Shown: positions 16,571-25,504, counted from the stretch's first letter. The stretch is DNA of 64,000 bases from Ostreiculturibacter nitratireducens (GCF_032670585.1 NZ_JAVQHL010000001.1:496001-560000), one strand, 5' to 3'. Numbers and translations: made by a program. The notes: a model not told the origin generated them from the sequence alone.

Positions 16571-17377
16571 CTATTCGCGCCAGTTCCGGCTGACCCACTC
16601 TGCCGGATGGAGGAAGTGGCGCAGATGTTCCGATACGCTGCCGTTGCGCGACTTGGTGAAGGTCGCAAGGAAATGCCTGAAGGGCGGAAGCACCGGCGAC
16701 CGGACATTCCAGCGGCCCGCAATCGCGTCGGGCGGGTTGAGACCGCCGGGGAAGATCACGACCTTGGATTTCGCCGGCAGCTTCGGCGGCAGGAAGTAGT
16801 TCAGCGGGAACTGCCGCATGCAATGCCACTTGAACAGGCTCACCCACCCGCTCGGCCAGAACTTGATCCCTCCGGGTGCGCGCCGCGTCACGAAGCGCTG
16901 CTCGAACACGAAGGTCTCGGCGACCTTCTGAGGATCCGAGAGGAACTCCTGCCGCATCGGCTCCAGCTTGCCGATCGGGAAGCGATACAACGACGTCTGG
17001 CCCAGACGCTCGAACGGCGTGTTCGGATTCCGCGCGAGGATCACGTCATCCTCGGAACCGTATTCGAAGAAGCCATCGATGTTTCCCACGATGACCACGT
17101 CGAGGTCCATGAACAGCACCGGCCCCGACAGCCCGCCCAGGTCCTTGCGCCATAACCGCGACTTTCCCCAGACGCCCTTCCGCGTCTTCGGCAGATCGCA
17201 GTCCAGGTCCGGCAGGGGCAGGCATGAGACCTCCGGGCGGACGCCTTCGGGATCATCGGTGAAGCAATAGAAATCGAACGGCGGCGTGATGTTGCGCGAC
17301 ACCATACCATAGAGCCGGTTCACATACTCCGGCCCGTATTTCGTGCCCCAGCGGATGCAAATGATCTGCTTCTTCAT
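16571..17377 (-). CDS. Putative glycosyltransferase with DxD motif
   Basis: A 268-residue protein with no signal peptide. The N-terminal stretch (IRWGTKYGPEYVNRLYGMV) and the later FTDDPEGV plus FMDLDVVIVGNID (D91-L-D93) resemble GT8-like and capsular glycosyltransferases, where the DxD binds metal and nucleotide sugar. The C-terminal third is not one I recognise. It is in the same orientation as two sulfotransferase genes (98 bp gap to the nearest), consistent with one surface-polysaccharide group. Sugar specificity is not predictable. Confidence 0.65.
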   Translation of the reverse strand: MKKQIICIRWGTKYGPEYVNRLYGMVSRNITPPFDFYCFTDDPEGVRPEVSCLPLPDLDCDLPKTRKGVWGKSRLWRKDLGGLSGPVLFMDLDVVIVGNIDGFFEYGSEDDVILARNPNTPFERLGQTSLYRFPIGKLEPMRQEFLSDPQKVAETFVFEQRFVTRRAPGGIKFWPSGWVSLFKWHCMRQFPLNYFLPPKLPAKSKVVIFPGGLNPPDAIAGRWNVRSPVLPPFRHFLATFTKSRNGSVSEHLRHFLHPAEWVSRNWRE

Positions 17378-17475
17378 TCTTTTCCAGCTTCCTTGGCCGC
17401 GTCACAGCCCTGACGAGGGCGATCCTTCGCGCTCTCTGTAGAACGGGCCTCGCCGATGGTCGAGGCACATATGTG

Positions 17476-18240
17476 TCAGAATGTGTAGCCGAAGGTTTCG
17501 GCCTCGCGCGCGTAGAGGGTGCCGACGATGGCCGCCGTCTCCGCGTCGTACATGTCCCGATAGCCGCCGGAGCGCTTTGACGTCTTGCGCGTTCCGCCCT
17601 TGGCGCGCGGCAGCCATCCGTCCCAGTCCAGGCCCAGGCTTTGCAGAACGGTCTGCAACTCCTCCGCCAGGTTCTCGAACCGGACCACGTGATCGGCGAT
17701 GACCGTGTCGTTGATCGTGTAGAGCTCCCAGTTCGAATGGAACTCGATCGGCACGATGCCGTTCAGGCTGTCGCCTGCTGCCAGCGCGCGCACGTATGCG
17801 TCGAAGGTCGGCGGGTTCCTGATCCCCTTTATACGCCAGAAGTAGTCCGAGACGGTCTTGTCCCAGGGATTGCGCACGACGCAGAACTTCCGGCACGCGG
17901 CCCAGTCCTCGGGAAAGGCCGCCGCCACCGTCGCGGCCGGGGCGTGCGGCGGCTTGCGACCCAGGAGAGGACGGTAGGCGTGGTCGATCGAGCGCGCCAC
18001 GGCACGCGCATAGGCCCGTTTCCCGAGCAGCCTGAACAGCGGCAGAAGACCGTGGGCCTGCTTGTTCGCCTCGCGCAGGACACGCTCCGTCAGCGGCAGC
18101 CCGGCGCTCAATGTCTCGGGGATCGCGCTGATCTGAAGGTCGTCCGGGCCGAGATAGCGCGAGAGCGAAACCGATATGGAACTGCCAGCCGTCTTGCGGT
18201 TGTGCAGGAAGATGAAGGAGTGTTCGCGGCTGATGATCAC
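17476..18240 (-). CDS. Sulfotransferase family 2-like protein
   Basis: A 254-residue protein with the PAPS 5'-phosphosulfate loop near its N-terminus (FLHNRKTAGSSIS, residues 10-22) and the 3'-phosphate motif CVVRNPWDKTVSDYFW in the middle. This arrangement is that of carbohydrate sulfotransferases (sulfotransferase family 2, like heparan or chondroitin sulfotransferases and bacterial Nod-factor types). It transfers sulfate from PAPS to an unknown acceptor, most likely a sugar given the glycosyltransferases beside it. It lies 9 bp downstream of a second sulfotransferase gene on the same strand. Confidence 0.78.
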   Translation of the reverse strand: MIISREHSFIFLHNRKTAGSSISVSLSRYLGPDDLQISAIPETLSAGLPLTERVLREANKQAHGLLPLFRLLGKRAYARAVARSIDHAYRPLLGRKPPHAPAATVAAAFPEDWAACRKFCVVRNPWDKTVSDYFWRIKGIRNPPTFDAYVRALAAGDSLNGIVPIEFHSNWELYTINDTVIADHVVRFENLAEELQTVLQSLGLDWDGWLPRAKGGTRKTSKRSGGYRDMYDAETAAIVGTLYAREAETFGYTF

Positions 18241-18249
18241 GGCGGCCTC

Positions 18250-18936
18250 TCAGCGCAGGAACCGCGGACGGTTGTGCGCGATGAACTTCTTCGCCTTCCG
18301 CTTCAGCCAGCCCATCTGGCGGCCGCGTGTCCGGCCGATGTCGTGGAAGTCCTCCGCGTTCAGACGATAATCGGGCAGACGCGCCACGAGATCCTCCGCT
18401 TTGTCGCTGTCCAGATCGAACTCGATGTACTGCGCCGGGTGGTCCGCCATGAACCCTCGCACGTCGGCGAGATGCGCGTCCCATTCGGTCCGCCACTGGT
18501 CCGTGAGTTCATCCATGCTGCTCAGCCCGCGGGCCGCCATTTCCCGCTTCGCGAACTCGCCGTGACCATGCCTGAGTCGGGAGGTAATCCACTGCTCCCG
18601 GTCACGCAGGTTGAGGATGAAGATCGTGTCGGGATAATCGCGCAGGATCTCGCGATAGGCCGAGGCGCCGTCGAACGTGGAGGACTTCGTGGCGTAGATC
18701 AGATCGCAATAGAAGGTGTAGTCCTCAACGCTGTCGAAGACCTTGCGCCCCGCGGCAAGGTTCTCCTGCATGATCTTGCCGATGCGCCGCGGAACCGGCC
18801 AGCGGTCGCGCACCTTGTGGTGAATGACGCTGTGCCCGGCTTTTCTGAACAGCTCGGCAAAGGAGCGCGTTCCGCATTTGTTGAACCCGATGGCCACAAC
18901 GCGGGGAAGTCTTCCGTCCGGTCCGGATTTCGTCAT
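18250..18936 (-). CDS. Sulfotransferase-like protein
   Basis: A 228-residue protein when started at the ATG at 18936, which has a good GGAGG six or so bases upstream; the frame extends to 19074 but the extra segment is Gly/Arg/Pro-rich and not protein-like. The N-terminal VVAIGFNKCGTRSFAELF is the P-loop-like PAPS-binding segment, and NLRDREQWITSRLRHG is the 3'-phosphate-binding segment. C-terminal region is Lys/Arg-rich. The adjoining gene at 17476 is a separate, only distantly similar sulfotransferase. The acceptor is unknown. Confidence 0.75.
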   Translation of the reverse strand: MTKSGPDGRLPRVVAIGFNKCGTRSFAELFRKAGHSVIHHKVRDRWPVPRRIGKIMQENLAAGRKVFDSVEDYTFYCDLIYATKSSTFDGASAYREILRDYPDTIFILNLRDREQWITSRLRHGHGEFAKREMAARGLSSMDELTDQWRTEWDAHLADVRGFMADHPAQYIEFDLDSDKAEDLVARLPDYRLNAEDFHDIGRTRGRQMGWLKRKAKKFIAHNRPRFLR

Positions 18937-19263
18937 GTCTCGCCTCCTGCGGCCAGTCCCACCGGACCGGAGCGCGCCTGAAGTTCCTGTTCCTGCACCG
19001 CCGGCCTGCGGCGGCCCGAGAGGCGGTCGTGTTCCGGTCACCCCGTCCTTCGACCGCGCCTGCCCGGCGGTCAAGGCCGTTACTTACCGCATGACCGGGC
19101 GTTGATCCATCCGAAGGACGCATCTCGGGACGGATCCGAACCCTCCCGGTGCCATTTGGCCGAACGCCCCGGCCGTGGCAATGTGAAATCCCCGGGCGGG
19201 GTGCCCACGTGAACCCCGCCCGATTGGACTTTACAGCGTGCCCGCGTTTGGAAATATCGCGTA
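18937..19263. other. Intergenic region without a recognisable gene
   Basis: This 327-bp stretch separates the divergent sulfotransferase and LysR genes. It contains a short perfect hairpin, CCGCCG (18998-19003) with CGGCGG (19009-19014) and a 5-base loop, with no T-run. The rest has lower coding character than the flanks and would hold the promoters for both neighbours. I see no RNA gene. Confidence 0.5.
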
Positions 19264-20241
19264 ATGATGAGCCAGCTTCAGAACAGGTCGGTCACGCTTC
19301 GGGGGCTCGAGGTCTTCGACGCCCTGGTGAGCACCGGCTCGCTGCACGAGGCCGCGCGGCGACTGGGACTGAGTCCTTCCGCGGCTTCCCAGCAGCTGAA
19401 GAACCTCGAGGACGTCCTCGGAGAGGAACTCGTGGACCGAAGCCGGCGTCCGCTGGCACCGACCCCGGCGGGGCGGGCCTACCTCGTTCACGCGCGTCAG
19501 GCCCTGATGCATCTCAGGCAGGGGGCGATCGAGCTTTCGCTGAAGGATCTCGGCCGTTTGCGGAGCCTCGAAATCGGCTACATCGACGATTTCGACGGCG
19601 AGGTCATGCCACGCCTTGCCGTCTCGCTGGCCGAGATGCTGCCCAACTGCGACATGACGATCGTCACGGGGCCAAGCCATCTCCTCCTCGAAGACCTCGC
19701 TCAACGCCGGTCGGAACTCGCCATAGCGGCGAGGGCGCCCGAACTTCCCGAGGGCCTGGTGGAACTGCCTCTTCTGCGCGATCCGTTCGTGCTGGCCGTG
19801 CCAAGAGGTTTTCTGCCCGCAGCGCCCGAGTCGATCGGGGCCCTCGATCGGCTTCCGCTCCTGCGTTACGAGAAGAGCCAGCTGATCGGCCGCCAGGTCG
19901 CCGCGCATCTGAAGCGCCTTCGACTCGAACCGCAGAGCCGGATCGAGATCGACAGCAACCAGGCGATGTTCGGCCTTGTCGCCAGTGGTGCCGGCTGGGC
20001 GATTTCCACGCCGCTCGGCTATCTCCGGGCGCGGAGGTTTCACGGCCAGGTCGACGTGCATCCCCTGCCCTTCGCGAAGTTCTCGCGCACGATTTCCCTG
20101 TTCCACCATTCTGACTGGAACGAGGAGATTTCCGGGATCATCGGTGAAAAGCTTCGCGCAATCCTCAAGACGGTGGTCGTGGAACCAGGACAGGCCGCCA
20201 TGCCGTGGCTCGGCGACGCGCTCTCGGTCCTGTCCGACTGA
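19264..20241 (+). CDS. LysR family transcriptional regulator
   Basis: A 325-residue LysR-type regulator. The winged-helix domain is clear at residues 10-70 (FDALVSTGSLHEAARRLGLSPSAASQQLKNLE), followed by the periplasmic-binding-like effector domain. It is convergent with the MttB-like gene (16 bp between stops) and divergent from the sulfotransferases. LysR genes usually control an adjacent divergent gene, which here would be the sulfotransferase; control of the methylated-amine genes on its other side is also possible. The ATG at 19264 is followed immediately by a second ATG, either of which could be used. Confidence 0.85.
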   Translation: MMSQLQNRSVTLRGLEVFDALVSTGSLHEAARRLGLSPSAASQQLKNLEDVLGEELVDRSRRPLAPTPAGRAYLVHARQALMHLRQGAIELSLKDLGRLRSLEIGYIDDFDGEVMPRLAVSLAEMLPNCDMTIVTGPSHLLLEDLAQRRSELAIAARAPELPEGLVELPLLRDPFVLAVPRGFLPAAPESIGALDRLPLLRYEKSQLIGRQVAAHLKRLRLEPQSRIEIDSNQAMFGLVASGAGWAISTPLGYLRARRFHGQVDVHPLPFAKFSRTISLFHHSDWNEEISGIIGEKLRAILKTVVVEPGQAAMPWLGDALSVLSD

Positions 20242-20257
20242 CCGCAGTGCGTGCCGG

Positions 20258-21787
20258 TCACGCCTCGAGCAGGATGTTGAACTCGTCGCGGATCCGCGCC
20301 TCTGCCGTAGGGTCAAGGTAGGACGGGTGATGCGCCTCGAGGACGGCCTTCGCGGCCTGGCGAGCCCGCGCCCAAGCGTCGCGCTGGCCCTTCTCGGTCC
20401 AGGTGATCGGGGCGTCGCGATCGGCGAATTTCGGGTAGAAATAGTCGCGCTGCATCGCCGCGAGCGTCTGGGCGCCGCCGAGGAAATGCCCTTCCCCGAG
20501 CACCGCTTCGCAGATCGCGTCGAAGCCGAGCGTTTCCTCGTTCACCTCGATCCCGCGAAGCGCGCGGTAGATCATCGAATGCATCTCGTCATCGAGAATG
20601 AAGGCCTCGAACGACGCCCCGAGGAGCGAAGCCATCATGCCAGAGCTTTCGTAGATCAGGTTCCCGCCCGCCAGCCCCGCGGCGAGCGAAGACAGCGCCT
20701 TTTCCACGCCATACTGCGCATCGACCGCCTTCGCGTCCGTCATGGAAGACGCTACGCCGGATGGAAGGCCAAGCCAGTTGGATATCTGCGCTGATGCCGC
20801 GTTCATCACGGAAATCTCGCCGCCGCCGCCGCAGAAGGCCCCGGTGCGCAGATCGATGACGAGCGGCCAGTTCGAGAAGACCATCGGATAGCCCGGCCGG
20901 AAGACATTGACCATCATGAGGCTGCCGAGCGTCTCTGCCAGCGACTGCGCGAGGAACCCCGCGAGCATCGCGGGCGCCGTAGCGCCGGATTGGGCGGCCG
21001 TGATGCAGGACAGGGGCAGTCCGTGTTCCATGCAGGCAAGGGTGACAAGCACCGCGTCCTCCCCGAAACGCATGGGCGAGATCACGGGGCTGATATGCGC
21101 CTTCAGGAACGGCGTCCGGCGGAACGCGCCATCCGACCCGAGCGCGATATCGACCATGCGAATGATCGGCTCCACGTGTTCCGCCAGAGTGAATGACGTG
21201 GCGACGGGCTTCGTCGTTCCCTTGAGAAGCGCGAAGGCGGTGTTGACGTCCAGGTCGAAATTGTCCGGCACGTCGGTCGCCACGCAGCAGCGTGTGAACC
21301 AGCTGACGTTCGTCAGCGTGTCCTGGAGCCGGGTGAAATCGTAAAGATCCCGGAGCGTCGAAGGCCGGTAGCGGCCCGTGTCGAGGTCGAGGGTCTGGAC
21401 CGCCGCGCCGCCGGTCCCGAAATGGACCCGGTCCCCGCCAACATCGATCGAACGCCTCGGATCGCGACCATGGAACGTGAAGCGTTTCGCGGCCACGTCG
21501 ATGCAGCGCTCGACCATTTCTCTAGGGAAAAGGATGCGGGAACCCGATTTCTTCGCGCCGCATTCGAGGAACCTGCGCTCCAGCACCTCGGGCACCTCGC
21601 CCATGCCGAGTTCCGCCAGAAGCCGCAGCGCGGTTTCGTAGATCGCTACGATCTCGGGCTCTGAAAGCGGCTTGTAGAAGCCGCCGGGTTGTCCCGGCGG
21701 GCAGGGATTCAGCTCCGGCGGCGCGGTCCGCTTGGCAACGCGCTCAGCCCGCCCGCCGGCCCTGCGGCTTACGACATCTTGCGCCAT
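20258..21787 (-). CDS. MttB-family (trimethylamine methyltransferase-like) protein, non-pyrrolysine type
   Basis: A 509-residue member of the MttB superfamily. The reading frame has no in-frame amber codon, so this is the non-pyrrolysine branch, which includes MtgB-like enzymes that demethylate glycine betaine and other quaternary amines onto a corrinoid protein. The TIM-barrel core is recognisable, for example HISPVISPMRFGEDAV, CITAAQSGATAPAMLAG and the glycine-rich FCGGGGEISVMNAA. Start at 21787 is chosen because GGAGGG lies just upstream; the frame continues to 21841. It is divergent from a DMGDH-like gene and near a betaine transporter. No cognate corrinoid protein or corrinoid:THF methyltransferase is in the window. 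Which amine it uses, and whether it needs cobalamin, is open. Confidence 0.85.
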   Translation of the reverse strand: MAQDVVSRRAGGRAERVAKRTAPPELNPCPPGQPGGFYKPLSEPEIVAIYETALRLLAELGMGEVPEVLERRFLECGAKKSGSRILFPREMVERCIDVAAKRFTFHGRDPRRSIDVGGDRVHFGTGGAAVQTLDLDTGRYRPSTLRDLYDFTRLQDTLTNVSWFTRCCVATDVPDNFDLDVNTAFALLKGTTKPVATSFTLAEHVEPIIRMVDIALGSDGAFRRTPFLKAHISPVISPMRFGEDAVLVTLACMEHGLPLSCITAAQSGATAPAMLAGFLAQSLAETLGSLMMVNVFRPGYPMVFSNWPLVIDLRTGAFCGGGGEISVMNAASAQISNWLGLPSGVASSMTDAKAVDAQYGVEKALSSLAAGLAGGNLIYESSGMMASLLGASFEAFILDDEMHSMIYRALRGIEVNEETLGFDAICEAVLGEGHFLGGAQTLAAMQRDYFYPKFADRDAPITWTEKGQRDAWARARQAAKAVLEAHHPSYLDPTAEARIRDEFNILLEA

Positions 21788-21856
21788 TCGACCCTCCGCC
21801 CGTGACGCCGCTATTTCGCTTCTCTTGACGTTCCCCCGCAAGCGCGTCCAGCGCCG

Positions 21857-21893
21857 TTCGGAAACGCGAATGTCCGGAAACGGTTTTTCCGAA
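21857..21893. promoter_or_regulatory. Inverted repeat between mttB-like and DMGDH-like genes
   Basis: TTCGGAAA (21857-21864) and TTTCCGAA (21886-21893) form a perfect 8-bp inverted repeat spaced 21 bases, and a third copy of the core (TCCGGAAA) lies between them. It lies in the 189-bp divergent intergenic region and could be the operator for one of the nearby regulators. Functional assignment is a guess. Confidence 0.35.
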
Positions 21894-21976
21894 TTCGCCT
21901 GTGTCCCGTTGACCCGCGCGCCGGCCTTCGCGCTTCATCGCCGTCACCCGGAAAGACGCGAAAACAGGAGGCGGAC

Positions 21977-24463
21977 TTGAAGAGCCAGACGCGCGTGGTG
22001 GTCATTGGCGGCGGCATCGCCGGCTGCTCGACGCTTTATCACCTGACCCAAGAGGGCTGGGGCGATGTCGTCCTCGTCGAGCGCAACGAACTGACCTCCG
22101 GCACGACCTGGCATTCCGCCGCGCAGGTCACGAACTTCGGCATGAACCAGACAATGGTCGGGCTCAAGAGTCACTCCATCAGGCTCTACAAGGAACTCGC
22201 CGCAGATTCCGAATACCCGATCAACTATCACCACGGCGACGGCGGCATCCGTCTGGCCAACACCGAGCGCGTGATGGAGGGCTACCGCCACTTCGCAAGC
22301 CAGGCCAAGGGCATGGGTGTCGACTTCGAGATCATCGACGCCGCCGAATGCGCCCGCCGCCATCCGCTGATCACGACCGACAACCTCCTCGGCGGGCTCT
22401 GGGACCCGCTCGATGGCGACATCGACCCAGCGCAACTCTGCCAGGCGCTCGTTCGCCGCGCGCGTAAGGCCGGCGCCGAGGTCTACAGGAACACCCCCGT
22501 CACCGGGCTCACGCAGCACAAGGACGACAGCTGGACCGTGCACACCGCTCACGGTGACATCCGGTGCCAGATCGTCGTCAATGCCTGCGGCTACCGCGTC
22601 AACGAGGTGGGCGCGATGATGGGGGTGCACCATCCCGTGGCCTCGATGGAGCATCAGTATTTCCTTACCGAACCCATCGCGGAGCTGGAGGCGCGCGAGA
22701 CGCGCGTGCCGCTCCTGCGCTGCCCGATCGACGACTTCTATTCCCGGCAGGAGAAGAAGGGGCTTCTCGTCGGCTTCTACGAACAGGGGTGCAAGACCTG
22801 GGGCATGGACGGAATCGACCCCGACTTCGTCAACGCACTCTGCCCGAACGACGTGGACCGGGTGATGCCGGTGCTGGAGAACGTCTTCAAGCGCATGCCC
22901 GCGCTGGAGAAGGTCGGGATCCACACCATCGTCAACGGCCCGATCACCTATTCCATCGACGGGGCGCCGCTCGTCGGTCCGATCCCGGGCAAGCGCAACG
23001 CCTTCTGCATCATCGGCTTGCGCGCCGGGCTGGGCGAAGGCGGCGGACATGGCTGGCTTCTGGCGCAGCAGATCGTCCATGGCGAAGCCTGCTATGACAC
23101 CTGGGTCATCGATCCCCGCCGCTTCACCGGCCACGCCAACGTCGAACTGACCGCGCTGAAGGCGATCGAGGACTACCAGAACGAGTTCCGCTTTCACTTC
23201 CCGCACGAACACCGCCCGGCGGGACGGCCGATCAAGACCACGCCCCTGACCCCGATCCTCGCCGCCGAGGGCGCGGAGTTCGGCGTCGTGAACGGCTGGG
23301 AGCGCCTGGCCTACATCAAGCCTTCGCCCGAGTTCCACGAGACCCACAGCTTCCGCTTCACCGAGGCGTTCGACGTGGTCGCGAGCGAGGTGAAGGCGGT
23401 GCAAGCGGGCGTCGGCCTGACCGAAGTGAACGGCTTCAACCGGATCGAGGTCACCGGCGACGGCGCGCGCGACTGGCTCGACACGATGTTCTGCGGACGC
23501 ATTCCGCGCAAGGCGGGCAAGGTCGGCCTCGGCTATCTCCTGAACCACCACGGCAACGTGAAGGGTGAGGCGACGCTCGCGAACCTTGACGAGGGCACGA
23601 TCTGGTACGGCTCCGCCGCCGCTTCGGAATTCCACGACATGGACTGGCTTTCGGCCCATCTGCCCCGGGACGGCAGCGTGAAGCTGAGGTCCCTGACCAA
23701 CGACTGGACGATCCTCGTCCTAGCCGGCCCGAAATCGCGCGATGTGCTCTCAGTGGCCGCGCGCGGCGACTGGTCGGCGGAGGCTTTCCCCTGGCTATCT
23801 GTCCGCCGCGCCTTCGTGGGCATCGCGCCGGCCGTCGTCATGTCGGTCAGCTATTCGGGTGAGTTGGCCTATGAAATCCACGTGCCGAACGCACAGCTCT
23901 ACGCGGCCTACCTTGCGCTCAGGAAGGCGGGAGAGGCGCACGGGCTGCGGCTCTTCGGCTCCTACGCGGTGGAATCGATGCGCCTCGAAAAGGGCTATCG
24001 CCACTGGAAGGCGGATCTCGTGACCGAGTTCACGCCCTTCGAAAGCGGCCTTGCCCGGTTCGTGGACCTGTCGAAACCGGCTTTCGTCGGCAAGGCCGCG
24101 CTGGAGCGCATGCAGGCGGCCGGAGCGCGGCGGGCCTTCGCCACGATGGTCCTCGAGTGCACCCATGCGCCGGCCCATCCCGGCGACAGCATCACCCACG
24201 AAGGCCGCGTGATCGGCACCGTGACCTCGGCGGGCTGGGGCCACCGGGTCGGGAAGAACATCGCCATGGGCTTCGTCGAACCCGACTTCGCCGCCGTCGG
24301 ATCGCGGGTCCAGGTCGAAGTGATCGGCGAACCGGTCGCCGCGCAGGTTGTGCCAGGTTGCCTGTACGACGCGGAGAATTCGCAACTGCGCGGAGCAAAT
24401 AACGCGGGTTCAGTTCCCATCGCCGGGCCGACAGACGGCCGAACACTCGAAACGACTCGCTAG
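21977..24463 (+). CDS. FAD-dependent dimethylglycine/sarcosine-dehydrogenase-like protein with GcvT domain (second copy)
   Basis: An 828-residue paralogue of the protein at 7337, with the same two-domain plan: DAO-type FAD module (VVIGGGIAGCS; His46 in TTWHSAAQ, the likely covalent FAD site) and a folate-binding GcvT module from about residue 430. It begins with TTG at 21977; this start is supported by AGGAGG 8 bp upstream. It would oxidise an N-methyl group of a secondary or tertiary amine and load the one-carbon unit onto tetrahydrofolate. Divergent neighbour is the MttB-like gene; 34 bp downstream is the second RpiR regulator and then the betaine transporter, so the group likely takes up and strips a methylated amine. 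The substrate preference relative to the first copy is unknown. Confidence 0.88.
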   Translation: MKSQTRVVVIGGGIAGCSTLYHLTQEGWGDVVLVERNELTSGTTWHSAAQVTNFGMNQTMVGLKSHSIRLYKELAADSEYPINYHHGDGGIRLANTERVMEGYRHFASQAKGMGVDFEIIDAAECARRHPLITTDNLLGGLWDPLDGDIDPAQLCQALVRRARKAGAEVYRNTPVTGLTQHKDDSWTVHTAHGDIRCQIVVNACGYRVNEVGAMMGVHHPVASMEHQYFLTEPIAELEARETRVPLLRCPIDDFYSRQEKKGLLVGFYEQGCKTWGMDGIDPDFVNALCPNDVDRVMPVLENVFKRMPALEKVGIHTIVNGPITYSIDGAPLVGPIPGKRNAFCIIGLRAGLGEGGGHGWLLAQQIVHGEACYDTWVIDPRRFTGHANVELTALKAIEDYQNEFRFHFPHEHRPAGRPIKTTPLTPILAAEGAEFGVVNGWERLAYIKPSPEFHETHSFRFTEAFDVVASEVKAVQAGVGLTEVNGFNRIEVTGDGARDWLDTMFCGRIPRKAGKVGLGYLLNHHGNVKGEATLANLDEGTIWYGSAAASEFHDMDWLSAHLPRDGSVKLRSLTNDWTILVLAGPKSRDVLSVAARGDWSAEAFPWLSVRRAFVGIAPAVVMSVSYSGELAYEIHVPNAQLYAAYLALRKAGEAHGLRLFGSYAVESMRLEKGYRHWKADLVTEFTPFESGLARFVDLSKPAFVGKAALERMQAAGARRAFATMVLECTHAPAHPGDSITHEGRVIGTVTSAGWGHRVGKNIAMGFVEPDFAAVGSRVQVEVIGEPVAAQVVPGCLYDAENSQLRGANNAGSVPIAGPTDGRTLETTR

Positions 24464-24479
24464 ACAGGTGGAGCGAACG

Positions 24480-24516
24480 TTTGTACGCTCTTTAGTCATG
24501 AACAAAACAAATGTTC
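24480..24516. promoter_or_regulatory. Candidate operator at the start of the second rpiR gene
   Basis: TTTGTACGCT (24480-24489) matches TTTGTGCGCT at 7283-7292 next to the first rpiR gene in 9 of 10 bases. Immediately downstream, GAACA (24500-24504) and TGTTC (24512-24516) form a perfect 5-bp inverted repeat covering the start of the coding region. An autoregulatory site shared by two paralogous regulators would explain both, but this is only pattern matching. Confidence 0.35.
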
Positions 24517-25397
24517 TCAGCCCCGAGACGAGCGCCGATATCCTGGGTCGGCTGCAAGCCCTGCGGCCCGGACTGACCCCGGAACTGGCAAAGCTGGCGG
24601 GCTATCTCCTCGACCATCCGAACGAGATCGGGATCAGCTCCATCCGCCAGCTTGCCGCGAAGGCCGACGTGAAGCCCAACACGCTCGTGCGCCTGACCCG
24701 CGCCATCGGACTGGAAAGCTACGAAGCCTTCCGCGAGGTCTTCCGGGCCCAAATCAGGCAAGGCCGCGAAACCTATCCCGACCGCGCGCGCTGGCTGCAG
24801 TCGATTTCCCAGCGCGGGCAGTTGGGCGGGCTCTATGCGGACTCCGCGGAAGCGTCGATCGACAACCTCGAAGGTTTCTACGCCGCGACGGATCACGAAG
24901 CGATCGCGGCGGCGGCGCAAGCCATCGTGTCCGCGCGGAGGACCTACGCGCTCGGCGTCGGCGTCACTAACCCGATCGCCCAGAACTTCGCCTATCTTGC
25001 GGGCATGGCCATCGACAACGTCCGGGCCCTTCCGAACGGGGGAACCCTGCCCGTCGACGGGCTCGCGCGCGCAGGGGCCAAGGACGTGCTGATCGCCATG
25101 ACGTTCCGCCCCTATCGGCGCGAGGTCGTAGATGCGGTCGCGGTGGCGCGCGCTCAGGGTGTGCAGGTGATCGCGGTCTCCGACGGCCTGGCCTGCCCGA
25201 TCATGGCCGACGCGCAGCACCGCTTCATCGTTCCGACCGAAACCCCGCAGTTCTTCACCTCGACCGTCGCGCTGACGGCGTTCTTCGAGGTCCTGATCGC
25301 CTTCGTGATCGCCGCAGCCGGAGAGGAGGTCGTGACCTCGATCGAGGCATTCCACAACCGCCGCCACGAACTGGGCATCTATGTCGAGGAGGCGTGA
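24498..25397 (+). CDS. MurR/RpiR family transcriptional regulator (locus C)
   Basis: A 299-residue RpiR-type regulator: HTH_6 domain at residues about 10-90 (SIRQLAAKADVKPNTLVRLTRAIGL) and SIS domain after about 130 (ARRTYALGVGVTNPIAQNFAYLAG). It is a clear paralogue of the protein at 6379, suggesting that both methylated-amine loci answer to related signals. I start it at the ATG at 24498; the frame is open back to 24348 but that part overlaps the upstream gene. It lies between the DMGDH-like gene and the transporter genes on the same strand. Confidence 0.88.
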   Translation: MNKTNVLSPETSADILGRLQALRPGLTPELAKLAGYLLDHPNEIGISSIRQLAAKADVKPNTLVRLTRAIGLESYEAFREVFRAQIRQGRETYPDRARWLQSISQRGQLGGLYADSAEASIDNLEGFYAATDHEAIAAAAQAIVSARRTYALGVGVTNPIAQNFAYLAGMAIDNVRALPNGGTLPVDGLARAGAKDVLIAMTFRPYRREVVDAVAVARAQGVQVIAVSDGLACPIMADAQHRFIVPTETPQFFTSTVALTAFFEVLIAFVIAAAGEEVVTSIEAFHNRRHELGIYVEEA

Positions 25398-25504
25398 CCG
25401 GCCGCGCGAACACAGGGTCCCGGCAAGGGAGCCACGTTGAGAAAATTCAAACGAGAACCGGGTGATAGCCGGCAAAATTCCTAACCACGCAAGGGAGAAA
25501 AGAC

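Noticed and set aside
20258..21787. Pyrrolysine-containing trimethylamine methyltransferase
   Set aside because: There is no in-frame amber codon in the gene, so it belongs to the non-pyrrolysine branch.
21944..23659. 571-codon minus-strand frame
   Set aside because: Antisense shadow of the second DMGDH-like gene.
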